From Streptomyces abikoensis (GTDB taxonomy: Bacteria > Actinomycetota > Actinomycetes > Streptomycetales > Streptomycetaceae), in the NCBI RefSeq assembly GCF_014648775.1, contig NZ_BMRT01000008.1, positions 271,275 through 335,274 on the forward strand: DNA of 64,000 nt. The letters are read 5' to 3'. Shown in pieces: positions 32,169 to 40,761 of this stretch. Each line of letters starts with the position of its first letter. The first letter of the stretch is position 1. The position numbers and the translations under genes were made by a program. The notes below the pieces were generated by a model. It ran no database searches, was not told where the DNA came from, and saw only the letters and a list, made by a program, of their open reading frames with translations.

Positions 32169-32618
32169 TCAGGACGCGGCGCCGCTCTCGACGCGGGTCT
32201 TCAGGCCGTCGAGGGCGCGGTCGATGATGACCTTCTCCGCCTTGCGCTTGATCATGCCGAGCATGGGGATCTTCACATCGACGGTGAGGGTGTAGGTCAC
32301 CTTGGTGTGCTTGCCGCCCGCCTCGGGCTCCAGGCTGTACGAGCCGTCGAGCTGGCGCAGCATCTGGGACTTGTCCAGGGACCACTCGACGACGCCGGGC
32401 GAGGGCCAGCTGTAGTTGAGGGTGTGGTCGTCCTTGATGGCGCCGGCGTCCAGGACCAGGCGCACCTTGCTGGCGCGGCCCTGCTCGTCCGTCTCGAGCA
32501 CCTCGGCCTGCTTGACCTCGCCCGTCCACTCCGAGTAGCGGCCGAAGTCGGCGATGACCGCCATGACCTCGTCCGGCGTCGCCTCGATCGTGATGCTCGA
32601 GCTGGTGTGTTCGGCCAT
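32169..32618 (-). CDS. SRPBCC-fold (polyketide cyclase/START-like) protein
   Basis: 149 residues forming a helix-grip ligand-binding fold: ITIEATPDEVMAVIADFGRYSEW at the start, a run of beta strands, and a long C-terminal helix (IKRKAEKVIIDRALDGLKTRVES). It matches the Rv2185c/TB16.3 group, encoded next to the ArsA-like ATPase here as in mycobacteria. A lipid or other hydrophobic ligand is likely, identity unknown. Confidence 0.87.
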   Translation of the reverse strand: MAEHTSSSITIEATPDEVMAVIADFGRYSEWTGEVKQAEVLETDEQGRASKVRLVLDAGAIKDDHTLNYSWPSPGVVEWSLDKSQMLRQLDGSYSLEPEAGGKHTKVTYTLTVDVKIPMLGMIKRKAEKVIIDRALDGLKTRVESGAAS

Positions 32619-32702
32619 CTGTGTGGCTCCTCCGTACCGGTGCGCGCCCTGGTGAATGGTCAGCTGAAAGGTCTGCCGGTGAAGGCTACCTCCCGCCGCG
32701 AG

Positions 32703-33464
32703 TCACCACTCCAGCACCCAGGGTGTCGCGGTGGAGGCGAAGTGGCCGACGTTGACGCATTCGGTCGCCCCGATGCGCATTCTGCGCGCCAGCGGCTGGT
32801 GGACGTGGCCGAAGAGCGCGTATCTGGGGCGGGTGGCGCGGATGGTCTCCAGCAGGGCCGCGCTGCCGCGTTCGAAGCGGCGGGCGACGGTGTCGTAGCA
32901 GAGCTCGGGGACGTCGGGCGGGATGTGGGAGCAGAGCACGTCGACCTCGCCGAGGGCGGCGAGCTTGGCGGCGTAGACCTCGTCGTCGATCTCGTAGGGG
33001 GTGCGCATGGGGGAGCGGAGGCCGCCGCCGACGAAGCCGAAGACGAGGCCGCCGATCTCGACGCGCTCGCCGTCGAGGACGGTGGTGCCGGGGCGGGCGA
33101 ATTCCGGCCAGAGGGTGGGGATGTCCACATTGCCGTAGGTGGCGTAGGTGGGGGTGGGGAAGGCGGCGAAGAGCTCGGCGTACTGCTTGCGCACCGCTTC
33201 CTCGACGGCCCGCTCGCGGTCGATGCCCTCCCACAGCGCCCGGGAGAGGGTGCGGGCCTCCTCGAAGCGGCGTGCGGTGCGCAGCTCGACGATCCGGTCG
33301 GCGGCCTCGACGCCGAACAGTTCGGGGAAGATGCCGCGCGAGTGGTCGGCGTAGTCCAGGAAGAGGACCAGGTCGCCGAGACAGACGAGGGCGTCGGCGC
33401 CGTCTTTGGCCCGCGCCAGCCCCTCGGCGTTGCCGTGCACGTCGCTGACCACATGGACTCGCAT
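32703..33464 (-). CDS. calcineurin-like metallophosphoesterase
   Basis: 253 residues. Metal-binding blocks in order: VVSDVHGN, CLGDLVLF, YATYGNVD, LCSHIPPDVPE and ALFGHVHQPL. Substrate not known. ATG at 33464 begins MRVHVVSDVHG; it has no strong ribosome site, but TAGGGT ends 7 nt upstream, so translation may be leaderless. Divergent from the acyl-CoA ligase. Confidence 0.88.
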   Translation of the reverse strand: MRVHVVSDVHGNAEGLARAKDGADALVCLGDLVLFLDYADHSRGIFPELFGVEAADRIVELRTARRFEEARTLSRALWEGIDRERAVEEAVRKQYAELFAAFPTPTYATYGNVDIPTLWPEFARPGTTVLDGERVEIGGLVFGFVGGGLRSPMRTPYEIDDEVYAAKLAALGEVDVLCSHIPPDVPELCYDTVARRFERGSAALLETIRATRPRYALFGHVHQPLARRMRIGATECVNVGHFASTATPWVLEW

Positions 33465-33743
33465 ACGGATCACCCTAGGTGTTGCGGCGGGGCCTCCGGA
33501 AGGGTCCCGACCTGCGGTTACTTCCCGGTCACCTGGCCTAGGGGCTAGGGTGCGGGGAGCGGTCCCGTGGCATGTGACGCATGGAACATCTGGGCACGAC
33601 CCTCTGTTCGAAATCCGTACTGGTGGGTAACGTCCGGGCAGTCCACGCTGTCCAGCATCCCCCCTGCCTGATCAATGGACCGCAGCCGACGCAGCGCCCC
33701 TCGAAGACGCGGCGGCGCCGGCGCCCGACGAGGAGCAGCAGTC

Positions 33744-35540
33744 TTGCGCGAGTTCAGCCTTCCGGCCCTGTACGAGGTCCCCGCCGACGGCAACCTGACG
33801 GATCTCATCCGCCGGAACGCCGCACTCCACCCCGAGGTGGCGGTCATAGGGCGCAAGGTCGACGACCGCTGGGAGGACGTCACCGCCGAGGGCTTCCTGG
33901 CCGAGGTGCGGGCCGTCGCCAAGGGACTGATGGCCGCGGGGATCGAGCCGGGCGACCGGATCGGCCTGCTGTCGCGCACCCGCTACGAGTGGGCGCTGCT
34001 GGACTTCGCCATCTGGAGCGCGGGCGCGGTGACCGTGCCGGTCTACGAGACGAGCTCCCCCGAGCAGATCCAGTGGATCCTCGGCGACTCCGGTGCCGTG
34101 GCCTGCCTGGTGGAGACGCCGGCGCACGAGGCGGCGGTCGAGTCCGTGCGCGACCGGCTGCCGGACCTCGCCAACATCTGGCAGATCGAGCGCGGCGCCC
34201 TGGACCGGCTGCGGGCCGCGGGCGAGGCGCTGACGGACGAGGCGGTGGACGAGCGCAGCGCGCTGGCGACCGCGGACTCGCCCGCGACCATCGTCTACAC
34301 CTCCGGCACCACGGGCCGCCCCAAGGGCTGTGTGCTCACCCACCGCAGCTTCTTCGCCGAGTGCGGCAACGTCGTCGAGCGGCTCAAGCCGCTGTTCAAC
34401 ACGGGCGAGTCGTCCGTGCTGCTGTTCCTGCCCGCCGCCCACGTCTTCGGCCGCCTGGTCGAGATCGCCTCGGTGATGGCCCCCATCCGGCTGGGTCTCG
34501 TCAGCGACATCCGCAACCTCACCGACGACCTCCAGGGCTTCCGTCCCACGCTGGTCCTCGGCGTGCCGCGGGTCTTCGAGAAGGTCTACAACGGTGCCCG
34601 GGCCAAGGCGCAGGCCGACGGCAAGGGCAAGGTCTTCGACAAGGCCGCCGAGACCGCCATCGCCTACAGCCGGGCGCTGGACACCGCGGCGGGCCCCTCC
34701 TTCGGCCTGCGGCTCAAGCACAAGATCTTCGACAAGCTGGTCTACGGCAAGCTGCGCGCGGTCCTCGGCGGCCGCGCCACCCACGCGATCTCCGGCGGCG
34801 CCCCGCTGGGCGAGCGGCTGGGCCACTTCTACCGGGGCATCGGCTTCACGGTGCTGGAGGGCTACGGCCTGACGGAGTCGTGCGCCGCCACCGCCTTCAA
34901 CCCGTGGGACAAGCCGAGGATCGGCACGGTCGGCCAGCCCCTGCCGGGCTCCGTGGTGCGGATCGCCGACGACGGCGAGGTGCTGCTCCACGGCGAGCAC
35001 CTGTTCACCGGCTACTGGAACAACGAGGCGGCCACGGCCGAGGCGCTCTCCGACGGCTGGTTCCACACCGGCGACCTCGGCACCCTCGACGAGGACGGCT
35101 TCCTGCGGATCACCGGCCGCAAGAAGGAGATCATCGTCACCGCCGGCGGCAAGAACGTCGCCCCCGCCGTGATCGAGGACCGGATCCGGGCGCACGCGCT
35201 GATCGCCGAGTGCATGGTCGTCGGCGACGGCCGCCCGTTCGTGGGCGCGCTGGTCACGCTGGACGAGGACTTCCTGCCGCGCTGGCTGGAGCAGCACGGC
35301 AAGCCCGCCGGGCTCACGGCCGCCGAGCTGGCCGACGACCCGGAGCTGCTCGCGGACGTGCAGAAGGCGGTGGACGACGGCAACGCGGCGGTCTCCAAGG
35401 CCGAGTCGGTGCGCAAGTTCCGCATCCTGCCCGCGCAGTTCACGGAGGCGTCCGGCCATGTGACGCCGTCGCTCAAGCTCAAGCGGAACGTCGTCGCGAA
35501 GGACTTCGCGGACGAGATCGAGGCGATCTACCACGGCTGA
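33744..35540 (+). CDS. long-chain fatty-acid--CoA ligase (FadD15-like)
   Basis: About 598 residues of the AMP-forming acyl-CoA synthetase superfamily: TIVYTSGTTGRPKGC (P-loop), FLPAAHVFGR, VLEGYGLTESCA, GWFHTGDLGTLDEDGF and ITGRKKEIIVTAGGKNVAP with the C-terminal catalytic Lys region. It activates fatty acids; position next to a PimB-like gene matches Rv2187 fadD15. I chose the TTG at 33744 because GAGGAG lies 8 nt before it; an ATG at 33675 in the same frame lacks a ribosome site. The 270 bp upstream (33474-33743) contain a GGGGCTAGGGT patch and otherwise no gene. Confidence 0.92.
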   Translation: MREFSLPALYEVPADGNLTDLIRRNAALHPEVAVIGRKVDDRWEDVTAEGFLAEVRAVAKGLMAAGIEPGDRIGLLSRTRYEWALLDFAIWSAGAVTVPVYETSSPEQIQWILGDSGAVACLVETPAHEAAVESVRDRLPDLANIWQIERGALDRLRAAGEALTDEAVDERSALATADSPATIVYTSGTTGRPKGCVLTHRSFFAECGNVVERLKPLFNTGESSVLLFLPAAHVFGRLVEIASVMAPIRLGLVSDIRNLTDDLQGFRPTLVLGVPRVFEKVYNGARAKAQADGKGKVFDKAAETAIAYSRALDTAAGPSFGLRLKHKIFDKLVYGKLRAVLGGRATHAISGGAPLGERLGHFYRGIGFTVLEGYGLTESCAATAFNPWDKPRIGTVGQPLPGSVVRIADDGEVLLHGEHLFTGYWNNEAATAEALSDGWFHTGDLGTLDEDGFLRITGRKKEIIVTAGGKNVAPAVIEDRIRAHALIAECMVVGDGRPFVGALVTLDEDFLPRWLEQHGKPAGLTAAELADDPELLADVQKAVDDGNAAVSKAESVRKFRILPAQFTEASGHVTPSLKLKRNVVAKDFADEIEAIYHG

Positions 35541-35548
35541 CCCGGCCG

Positions 35549-35596
35549 ACAATGGGTAAGGGGCTCGCGCCACGGCGCGAGCCCCTTACCCATTGT
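35549..35596. terminator. 22-bp perfect hairpin between convergent genes
   Basis: Arms 35549-35570 and 35575-35596 are perfectly complementary (starting ACAATGGGTAAGGGGCTCGC) with the tetraloop CACG. It starts 8 bp after the acyl-CoA ligase stop and ends 14 bp before the stop of the glycosyltransferase, so it can serve both genes. Confidence 0.85.
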
Positions 35597-35619
35597 CAGA
35601 GGAGCCATTGTCAGAGGAG
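35590..35619. repeat. exact 15-bp tandem duplication
   Basis: CCATTGTCAGAGGAG occurs twice in direct succession (35590-35604 and 35605-35619). The second copy contains the glycosyltransferase stop codon; the first contains the edge of the terminator stem and an equivalent, now redundant, stop codon. It looks like a recent slippage or duplication event. Confidence 0.85.
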
Positions 35620-36753
35620 TTCCTTCAGGCGCTCCGCCAGCAGGTCCCAGCGCCAGCGCTCCTCCACCCACGCCCGGCCGCGTTCGCCCATACGGCGGCG
35701 CAGCTCCGGGTCGTTCAGCAGGGTGACGATCCGGTCGGCCGCCTCCTCGGCGGAGCCGCCGCGCACGACGTAGCCCGTCTCCCCCTCCAGCACCGCGTCC
35801 GGGGCGCCTCCCGAGTCGCCGCCGACCACCGGCAGGCCCGTCGCGGACGCCTCCAGGTAGACGATGCCGAGCCCCTCGACGTCCAGGCCGCCCCGGCGCG
35901 TCCGGCAGGGCATCGCGAAGACGTCTCCGGCGCCGTAGTGGGCGGGCAGCTCCTCCCAGGGGACGGGCCCGGTGAAGCGGACCGCGTGGGCGACACCGGT
36001 CCTGTCGGCGAGCTCGCGCAGGTCATCCGCGTAGGGACCGCCGCCGACTATCAGCAGCACCGCGTCGGGCACGGCCGCGAGGATCCGGGGCATGGCCTCG
36101 ATCAGGGTGTCCTGGCCCTTGCGGGGGACGAGCCGGGAGACGCACACCACGACCGGCCGGTCCGCGAGCCCGAGCCGCGCCCGGGTCTCAGCGCCGCCGG
36201 ATGCCGGGTGGAAGGTCTTCTCGTCCACGCCGGGCGGCAGTTGCGTCATGCGGGCCGCCGCCTCGTCCGTCAGCGCGGAGGCGATCCGGGACCGCGTGTA
36301 CTCCCCCAGATAGGTGATCGTGTCGACGCCTTCGCCGATCCTGCGCAGCAGTTGCCGCGAGCCCGGCAACTGGGCCCACGCCGCCTCGTGACCGTGGGTG
36401 GTGGCCACCAGCCGGCGGGCCCCGGCCCGCCGCAGCGCGGGCGCCATCAGCCCCAGCGGCGCGGCCGCCCCGAACCACACCGACGTACAGCCGTGCTCCC
36501 GCAGCAGCTCGGCCGCGCGCCGGGTCACCCGGGGCGTGGGCAGCAGCATGGTCGTCCGGTCGCGGACCACCGGGAAGGGCTGCTCGGCGTCGAAGCGCGC
36601 GGTGGCCTCGCGGCCCTCCTCGCTCCGCTTCCAGGTGGAGGCGTAGACGACGATGCTCGCCGGGTCCAGACGCAGCGCCATGTTGTGGAGGAAGGCCTGG
36701 ATGCCGCCGGGGCGGGGCGGGAAGTCGTTCGTGACGATCAGGGTCTTGTCCAT
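35611..36753 (-). CDS. GT4 glycosyltransferase, PimB-like
   Basis: 380 residues in two Rossmann domains: TNDFPPRPGGIQAFLHNMA (acceptor-side loop), GHEAAWAQLPG, CVSRLVPRKGQDTLIEAMP (start of donor domain), VFAMPCRTRRGGLDVEGLGIVYLEASATG (the EX7E motif of retaining GT4 enzymes). Strongly resembles PimB' (Rv2188c), which adds a mannose from GDP-mannose to phosphatidylinositol monomannoside; the acid acceptor in Streptomyces is inferred. ATG at 36753. Confidence 0.9.
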   Translation of the reverse strand: MDKTLIVTNDFPPRPGGIQAFLHNMALRLDPASIVVYASTWKRSEEGREATARFDAEQPFPVVRDRTTMLLPTPRVTRRAAELLREHGCTSVWFGAAAPLGLMAPALRRAGARRLVATTHGHEAAWAQLPGSRQLLRRIGEGVDTITYLGEYTRSRIASALTDEAAARMTQLPPGVDEKTFHPASGGAETRARLGLADRPVVVCVSRLVPRKGQDTLIEAMPRILAAVPDAVLLIVGGGPYADDLRELADRTGVAHAVRFTGPVPWEELPAHYGAGDVFAMPCRTRRGGLDVEGLGIVYLEASATGLPVVGGDSGGAPDAVLEGETGYVVRGGSAEEAADRIVTLLNDPELRRRMGERGRAWVEERWRWDLLAERLKELL

Positions 36754-36876
36754 CGCCGCCGACAGTACCGGGTTCGAACAGGCGTCAACCGCGCCGCGTC
36801 GCCGCGCGCGCGGGCCCCCTCGACCGGCATGATTCCTCTCAGTTACCACATGCCTACGGCGGGATGAGGTGAAGTG

Positions 36877-38118
36877 ATGGTGGCGGGCACTGGTCTGCGG
36901 CTCTCGATCGGGGTGTGGACCGTCACCCGGGCCGTTCTGATGATGTGCGTGTTCCGGGTGTGGGACATGCCCGGCTCGGACGTGTCCGTCGACATCGAGG
37001 TGATCTACCAGGGCTGGTACGGCGTCCTGCGCAGCGGCATCTTCCCGTACGACGACGTGACCTGGCAGTACCCGCCGGCCGCCGCGCTGGCCGTCCTCGC
37101 CCCCGGACTGCTGCCGTTCCTCAACTACGCGCCGGCGTTCTTCGTCCTCTGCCTCGCGGCCGACGCGGCCGTCATGGGGATGCTGCTGTACGCGGCGCGC
37201 GACGGCCGGCGCGGCCCGCTGGGCGTCTGGGTGTGGGTGACGGGCGTCCCGCTGCTCGGGCCGATCGTCTACGCCCGCTACGACGTGATGGTCACCGCCG
37301 TCGCCGTCGCCGCGCTGCTGACGGTGGGCCGCCGCACCCGGCTGGCAGGTGCCCTGACGGGCTTCGGCGCGCTGCTCAAGATCTGGCCGGTCCTGCTGGT
37401 CATCGGCACCCCGCGCGGGCGCGCCACCCGGTCCGTCTGGAGCGCGGCGCTGGTGACGGCGGGGGTGCTGGGCATGTTCTTCACGGCCGCGATGCCGGGG
37501 GCGCTGGCGTTCCTGACCTTCCAGCGCGACCGGGGCACCGAGGTGGAGTCCCTGGGCTCGCTGGTCTTCCACCTGGCCCGGCACATCGGCTGGCACGGCA
37601 AAGCGCGCCTCAACTACGGCTCGGTGGAATTCCTCGGCCGGCACGTCCACGCGGTGAGCGCGCTGGCGCTGGGGCTGAGCGTGCTGGCGTTCGGCTGGCT
37701 GCTGCTGTGGCGGCTGCGGGCCCGCCGCTTCACGCCGACGACGCCGTACGACGCGGCGTTCGCGGCGGTGCTGCTCTTCACCACGACGAGCCGGGTGATC
37801 AGCCCCCAGTACATGATCTGGCTGATCGGCCTGGCGGCGGTCTGCGTCACGATGGGGACGCCGCGGCAGCGGCTGCCGATCCTGCTGGTGCTGATGGCCG
37901 CGCCGCTGACGCAGCTGGAGTTTCCCATCTGGTTCTCGCACGTGGTCGCGAGCGACAAGTTGGGGGTGGCGACGCTCACGTTGCGCAACGGGTTGCTGGT
38001 GGCGGCGACGGTGGTGGCGTGTTCGCGGCTGTGGCGCGAGACGGTTACCGAGGGCCACCTGCCGCAGGGGGAGCCGGATCCGCCGGCGGAGCGGGAGTCG
38101 GCGCTGGTGCCGGGGTAG
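36877..38118 (+). CDS. polytopic GT87/DUF2029 glycosyltransferase
   Basis: 413 residues with about ten membrane helices. The start contains an extracytoplasmic loop with acidic residues (DVSVDIEVIYQGWYGVL ... YDDVTWQYPPAAAL), typical of polyprenyl-phosphate-mannose-dependent GT-C enzymes such as Rv2181. It probably adds mannose to an envelope lipid on the outer face. The start is ambiguous among GTG 36874, ATG 36877 and GTG 36880; GAGGTGA upstream suits 36877 best. Divergent from the PimB-like gene with 123 bp between. Confidence 0.87.
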   Translation: MVAGTGLRLSIGVWTVTRAVLMMCVFRVWDMPGSDVSVDIEVIYQGWYGVLRSGIFPYDDVTWQYPPAAALAVLAPGLLPFLNYAPAFFVLCLAADAAVMGMLLYAARDGRRGPLGVWVWVTGVPLLGPIVYARYDVMVTAVAVAALLTVGRRTRLAGALTGFGALLKIWPVLLVIGTPRGRATRSVWSAALVTAGVLGMFFTAAMPGALAFLTFQRDRGTEVESLGSLVFHLARHIGWHGKARLNYGSVEFLGRHVHAVSALALGLSVLAFGWLLLWRLRARRFTPTTPYDAAFAAVLLFTTTSRVISPQYMIWLIGLAAVCVTMGTPRQRLPILLVLMAAPLTQLEFPIWFSHVVASDKLGVATLTLRNGLLVAATVVACSRLWRETVTEGHLPQGEPDPPAERESALVPG

Positions 38119-38120
38119 TT

Positions 38121-38226
38121 GTTCCCGGGGCTCCGCCCCGGACCCCGGTCCTCAAACGCCGGACGGGCTGATTTCAGCCCGTCCGGCGTTTGAGGACGAA
38201 ACGGTGAAAGGGCGGGACCGGGGCAC
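38121..38226. repeat. interspersed GC repeat, head-to-head pair (copy 2)
   Basis: A 21-bp perfect inverted repeat (38149-38169 with 38176-38196; sequence begins TCCTCAAACGCCGGACGGGC) is flanked by a CGGGGctccgCCCCG hairpin on one side and GAAAGGGCGGGACCGGGGCAC on the other. Each half equals the element at 5971-6048. It lies between convergent genes and ends 1 bp from the next stop; it probably acts as a terminator. Confidence 0.8.
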
Positions 38227-38227
38227 C

Positions 38228-39382
38228 TCAAAAGGCCCCCGCCACGTACGACCGCCACCTGCGCGCGAACTCCCCCTCGCTCGCCCCCAGCAACTCCCGG
38301 AACGCCTCCGTCCGGTAGAACGCCCTGAGCGCCCCCTCCCCCCACCCCTCCGCGATCAGGCGGCAGGCCAGCCAGCCGCCCTCGTAGGCGCGTGCCAAGC
38401 GCCCCGCCCCGCCCGTGAAGGCGAAGTCGTCGTCGGCGGGAAGCCCCGACGGCAGGTCGCCCGCGTCGACGGACGCGGCGAGCTCGGGCGCGGCCTGCCG
38501 GGCCGTGCGGTCCGTGCCCCGGTACGCGGCCCAGTCGGCGAAGCCCTCGGAGAGCCACTTCGGCGTGGCCGCCGTCGTCACCGCCCGCGTCGCGACGTGC
38601 GTCGTCTCGTGCGTGAACACGATCCGCCGCCCGAAGTCGGCGAGCTCCCCGTACGCCTCGGGATTGACGACGACCCGGTCGCCCGTGGCCACCGCCGCCA
38701 TGCCCCGGTAGTTCGCGGCGGGCGTCTCCAAGAGGGCACCCATCCGTTCCAGCGAAGCGGGCACCTCGACCACGACGTGGCGGGCCCAGCGCCCGCCCCA
38801 CGCCGCGTCCACCGCCGGTACCGCCGCGTCCGCGAGGCCGGCCACCGCGCGCAGCAGGGACTCGTCCTGGCCCACGCCCAGGACGAGGCTGTGCCCGCCC
38901 CGCACGGCCGTGACCCGGCCCTGCTCCCACAGCTGCCCCGCCGGGTGCCGGGCCTCCTGCCCGGCGACGTACCAGCGGCCGCTCCGCCGCGTGAGCGTCA
39001 GCCGGAGCGGGACGGTGACGGGGGCCGCGTCGTGGCCGGCGAGCCGGTAGCGCAGCTCGGCCTCGGCGACGGCGCCGCGCGCGAGCCGCACCAGCCGGTA
39101 CTCCCAGGAGGCCAGCGGCACGGCGGCGAGGTTGGCGAGGACCAGGCGGCGCTCGGCGCGGTAGCCGTCGGCGGCGGGGTCGATGACGGCCAGGTAGGCG
39201 GCCTCGTCCCGCTGCCGCACCGCCGCCGCCCACCGGTCGAGCAGCCGCCGCACGGACGCCTCGTCCGGCTCGGACGTCGCGGCGGGCCCGCAGCCGGAGA
39301 GCCCGAGCAGCCCGGCGACGCCCAGCGCGCACACCGCCCGCCGCCCGATCCCCGTGTTGCCGCTGCCGTCACCGTCCGTCAC
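38228..39382 (-). CDS. lipoprotein with gluzincin-like HExxH motif
   Basis: 384 residues. Lipoprotein signal: RRAVCALGVAGLLGLSGC with a lipobox LSGC, so the protein is anchored outside. The C-terminal half has HETTHVAT (HExxH zinc motif) followed about 20 residues later by WLSEGFADWAAY, which supplies the third Glu ligand: the arrangement of peptidase MA/M1-type gluzincins. The N-terminal half looks like an NTF2/SnoaL-type domain (LLDRWAAAVRQRDEAAYLAVIDP). Substrate unknown. GTG at 39382. Confidence 0.82.
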   Translation of the reverse strand: MTDGDGSGNTGIGRRAVCALGVAGLLGLSGCGPAATSEPDEASVRRLLDRWAAAVRQRDEAAYLAVIDPAADGYRAERRLVLANLAAVPLASWEYRLVRLARGAVAEAELRYRLAGHDAAPVTVPLRLTLTRRSGRWYVAGQEARHPAGQLWEQGRVTAVRGGHSLVLGVGQDESLLRAVAGLADAAVPAVDAAWGGRWARHVVVEVPASLERMGALLETPAANYRGMAAVATGDRVVVNPEAYGELADFGRRIVFTHETTHVATRAVTTAATPKWLSEGFADWAAYRGTDRTARQAAPELAASVDAGDLPSGLPADDDFAFTGGAGRLARAYEGGWLACRLIAEGWGEGALRAFYRTEAFRELLGASEGEFARRWRSYVAGAF

Positions 39383-39416
39383 CCCCGCATCGTACGCACC
39401 GCGCGGGCGGCCGCCG

Positions 39417-40496
39417 TCAGGGACGGGTGACGGACGAGATGGGCATCATGTCGGCCCGGTCGTAGCGCACCCGCGCCCCCGGGTAGGGGGCGTGGACGAC
39501 CTGGCCGTTGCCCACGTACATCCCCACGTGGCTGGCGTCGTCGCGGTAGATCACCAGGTCGCCGGGCCGGGCCTCGGAGAGCGAGACGTGCCGCCCGGCG
39601 TTGCGCTGCGCCTGCGAGGTGCGCGGCAGGCCCACCCCGGCCCGGCCGTACGCCCACTGCATCAGCCCGGAGCAGTCGAAGGCGCCCGGCCCGGTGGCGC
39701 CCCAGGCGTAGGGCGAGCCGACGGCCTGCCGGACGGCCATGGCCGCGGCGAGGCCCCGGCCGGAGCCGACGGCCGCGGAGACGTCGCCGAGGGAGGGCAG
39801 AGCGGCCGCGGCGGCCCGCAGCGGGCCGCCCGAGCGCTCCTCGGAGCGCGAGGCGCGGGCGTACTCCTCGCGGGCGGCGTCCGGCAGGGAGTTGAGCAGC
39901 CGGCGGGCGGAGGCGAGCTTGTCCTCGACCTCCCGTTTGTGCTGCTCGACCGCCCGGCGGCTGTCCTCCAGCTCGGCGAGGGTACGGGCGGCCTCCTGGC
40001 GCTCCTGGCGCAGGGTGCGCTGGGCGGCCAGCAGGGCGCGCAGCTGCCCGGCCTGACGGCCCGTGACGCGGTCGAGGGTGGCGGCCTTGTCCAGGTAGCC
40101 GTCGGGGTCCGAGGAGAGGATGAGCTCGATGGCGGGGTCGACGGCGCCGTGGCGGTACTGGGCGGTGGCGATCAGGCCGAGGGCGTCGCGCATCCGGTTG
40201 ACCTTCTCCTGGCCGCGCGCCACACGGTCGGCGACCTGTTCCACGCGCTCGCGCAGGGCGTCGGCGCGCTCCCCCGCCGCGTTGAACTTCTCCGTGGCCT
40301 GCTCGGCCTGCTCGTAGAGCTGGTCGAGCCGCGCCTTCACCGTCCCCGAGGTCTTGGAGTCGTCGGCGGGGTCACCGGGCCGGGCGAGCGCGGGGGCCGC
40401 CGAGAAGGCGGCCGCGGCGGTGGCCATGGCGGCGGACAGGACGGTGACCCGGACACTCTGGGTGAGACCGGACTGCGAACGGCGATGGGACGCCAC
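39417..40496 (-). CDS. NlpC/P60 peptidoglycan hydrolase (paralogue 1)
   Basis: 359 residues: signal peptide (SVRVTVLSAAMATAAAAFSAAPALA), a long coiled-coil region (about 45-190), a linker, and a C-terminal NlpC/P60 domain with Cys in AFDCSGLMQWAY, His in DASHVGMYVG and the third polar His in VVHAPY. It cuts peptide cross-links, probably D-Glu-mDAP-type bonds, like RipA/Rv2190c relatives. GTG at 40496 is preferred over 40508 because its start aligns with the paralogue (VASHRR). It lies directly downstream of its paralogue, separated by a terminator. Confidence 0.88.
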   Translation of the reverse strand: MASHRRSQSGLTQSVRVTVLSAAMATAAAAFSAAPALARPGDPADDSKTSGTVKARLDQLYEQAEQATEKFNAAGERADALRERVEQVADRVARGQEKVNRMRDALGLIATAQYRHGAVDPAIELILSSDPDGYLDKAATLDRVTGRQAGQLRALLAAQRTLRQERQEAARTLAELEDSRRAVEQHKREVEDKLASARRLLNSLPDAAREEYARASRSEERSGGPLRAAAAALPSLGDVSAAVGSGRGLAAAMAVRQAVGSPYAWGATGPGAFDCSGLMQWAYGRAGVGLPRTSQAQRNAGRHVSLSEARPGDLVIYRDDASHVGMYVGNGQVVHAPYPGARVRYDRADMMPISSVTRP

Positions 40497-40630
40497 GGGG
40501 TGCCGCACTCCCTTCCACTGTGTGCGGACCCTGCCGCCCGGTCGACGGGCGGACGACGGCCGGGCACCGCGCGCCAGACAGTAGCGGCGTGCTCACCCCG
40601 GGTTCAAAGACCTCGCGGGCGGCAAAAACG

Positions 40631-40667
40631 GCGCCCCGCCGACAGACGCAGGTCATCGGCGGGGCGC
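40631..40667 (-). terminator. intrinsic terminator of NlpC/P60 paralogue 2
   Basis: A 12-bp stem (40631-40642 with 40656-40667) followed on the minus strand by TTTTT (40625-40629): one of the few U-tract terminators in the window. It lies 95-130 bp past the paralogue 2 stop, separating the two hydrolase genes transcriptionally. Confidence 0.75.
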
Positions 40668-40761
40668 GGTGTCACTTGCCGTAGTCGTGATTCGCCCGAA
40701 AGGGCGGCATGGCGCGGCGGAAGTGATGAACGGCAGAGGTTCAGCAGAGGTGTTAACCCGA

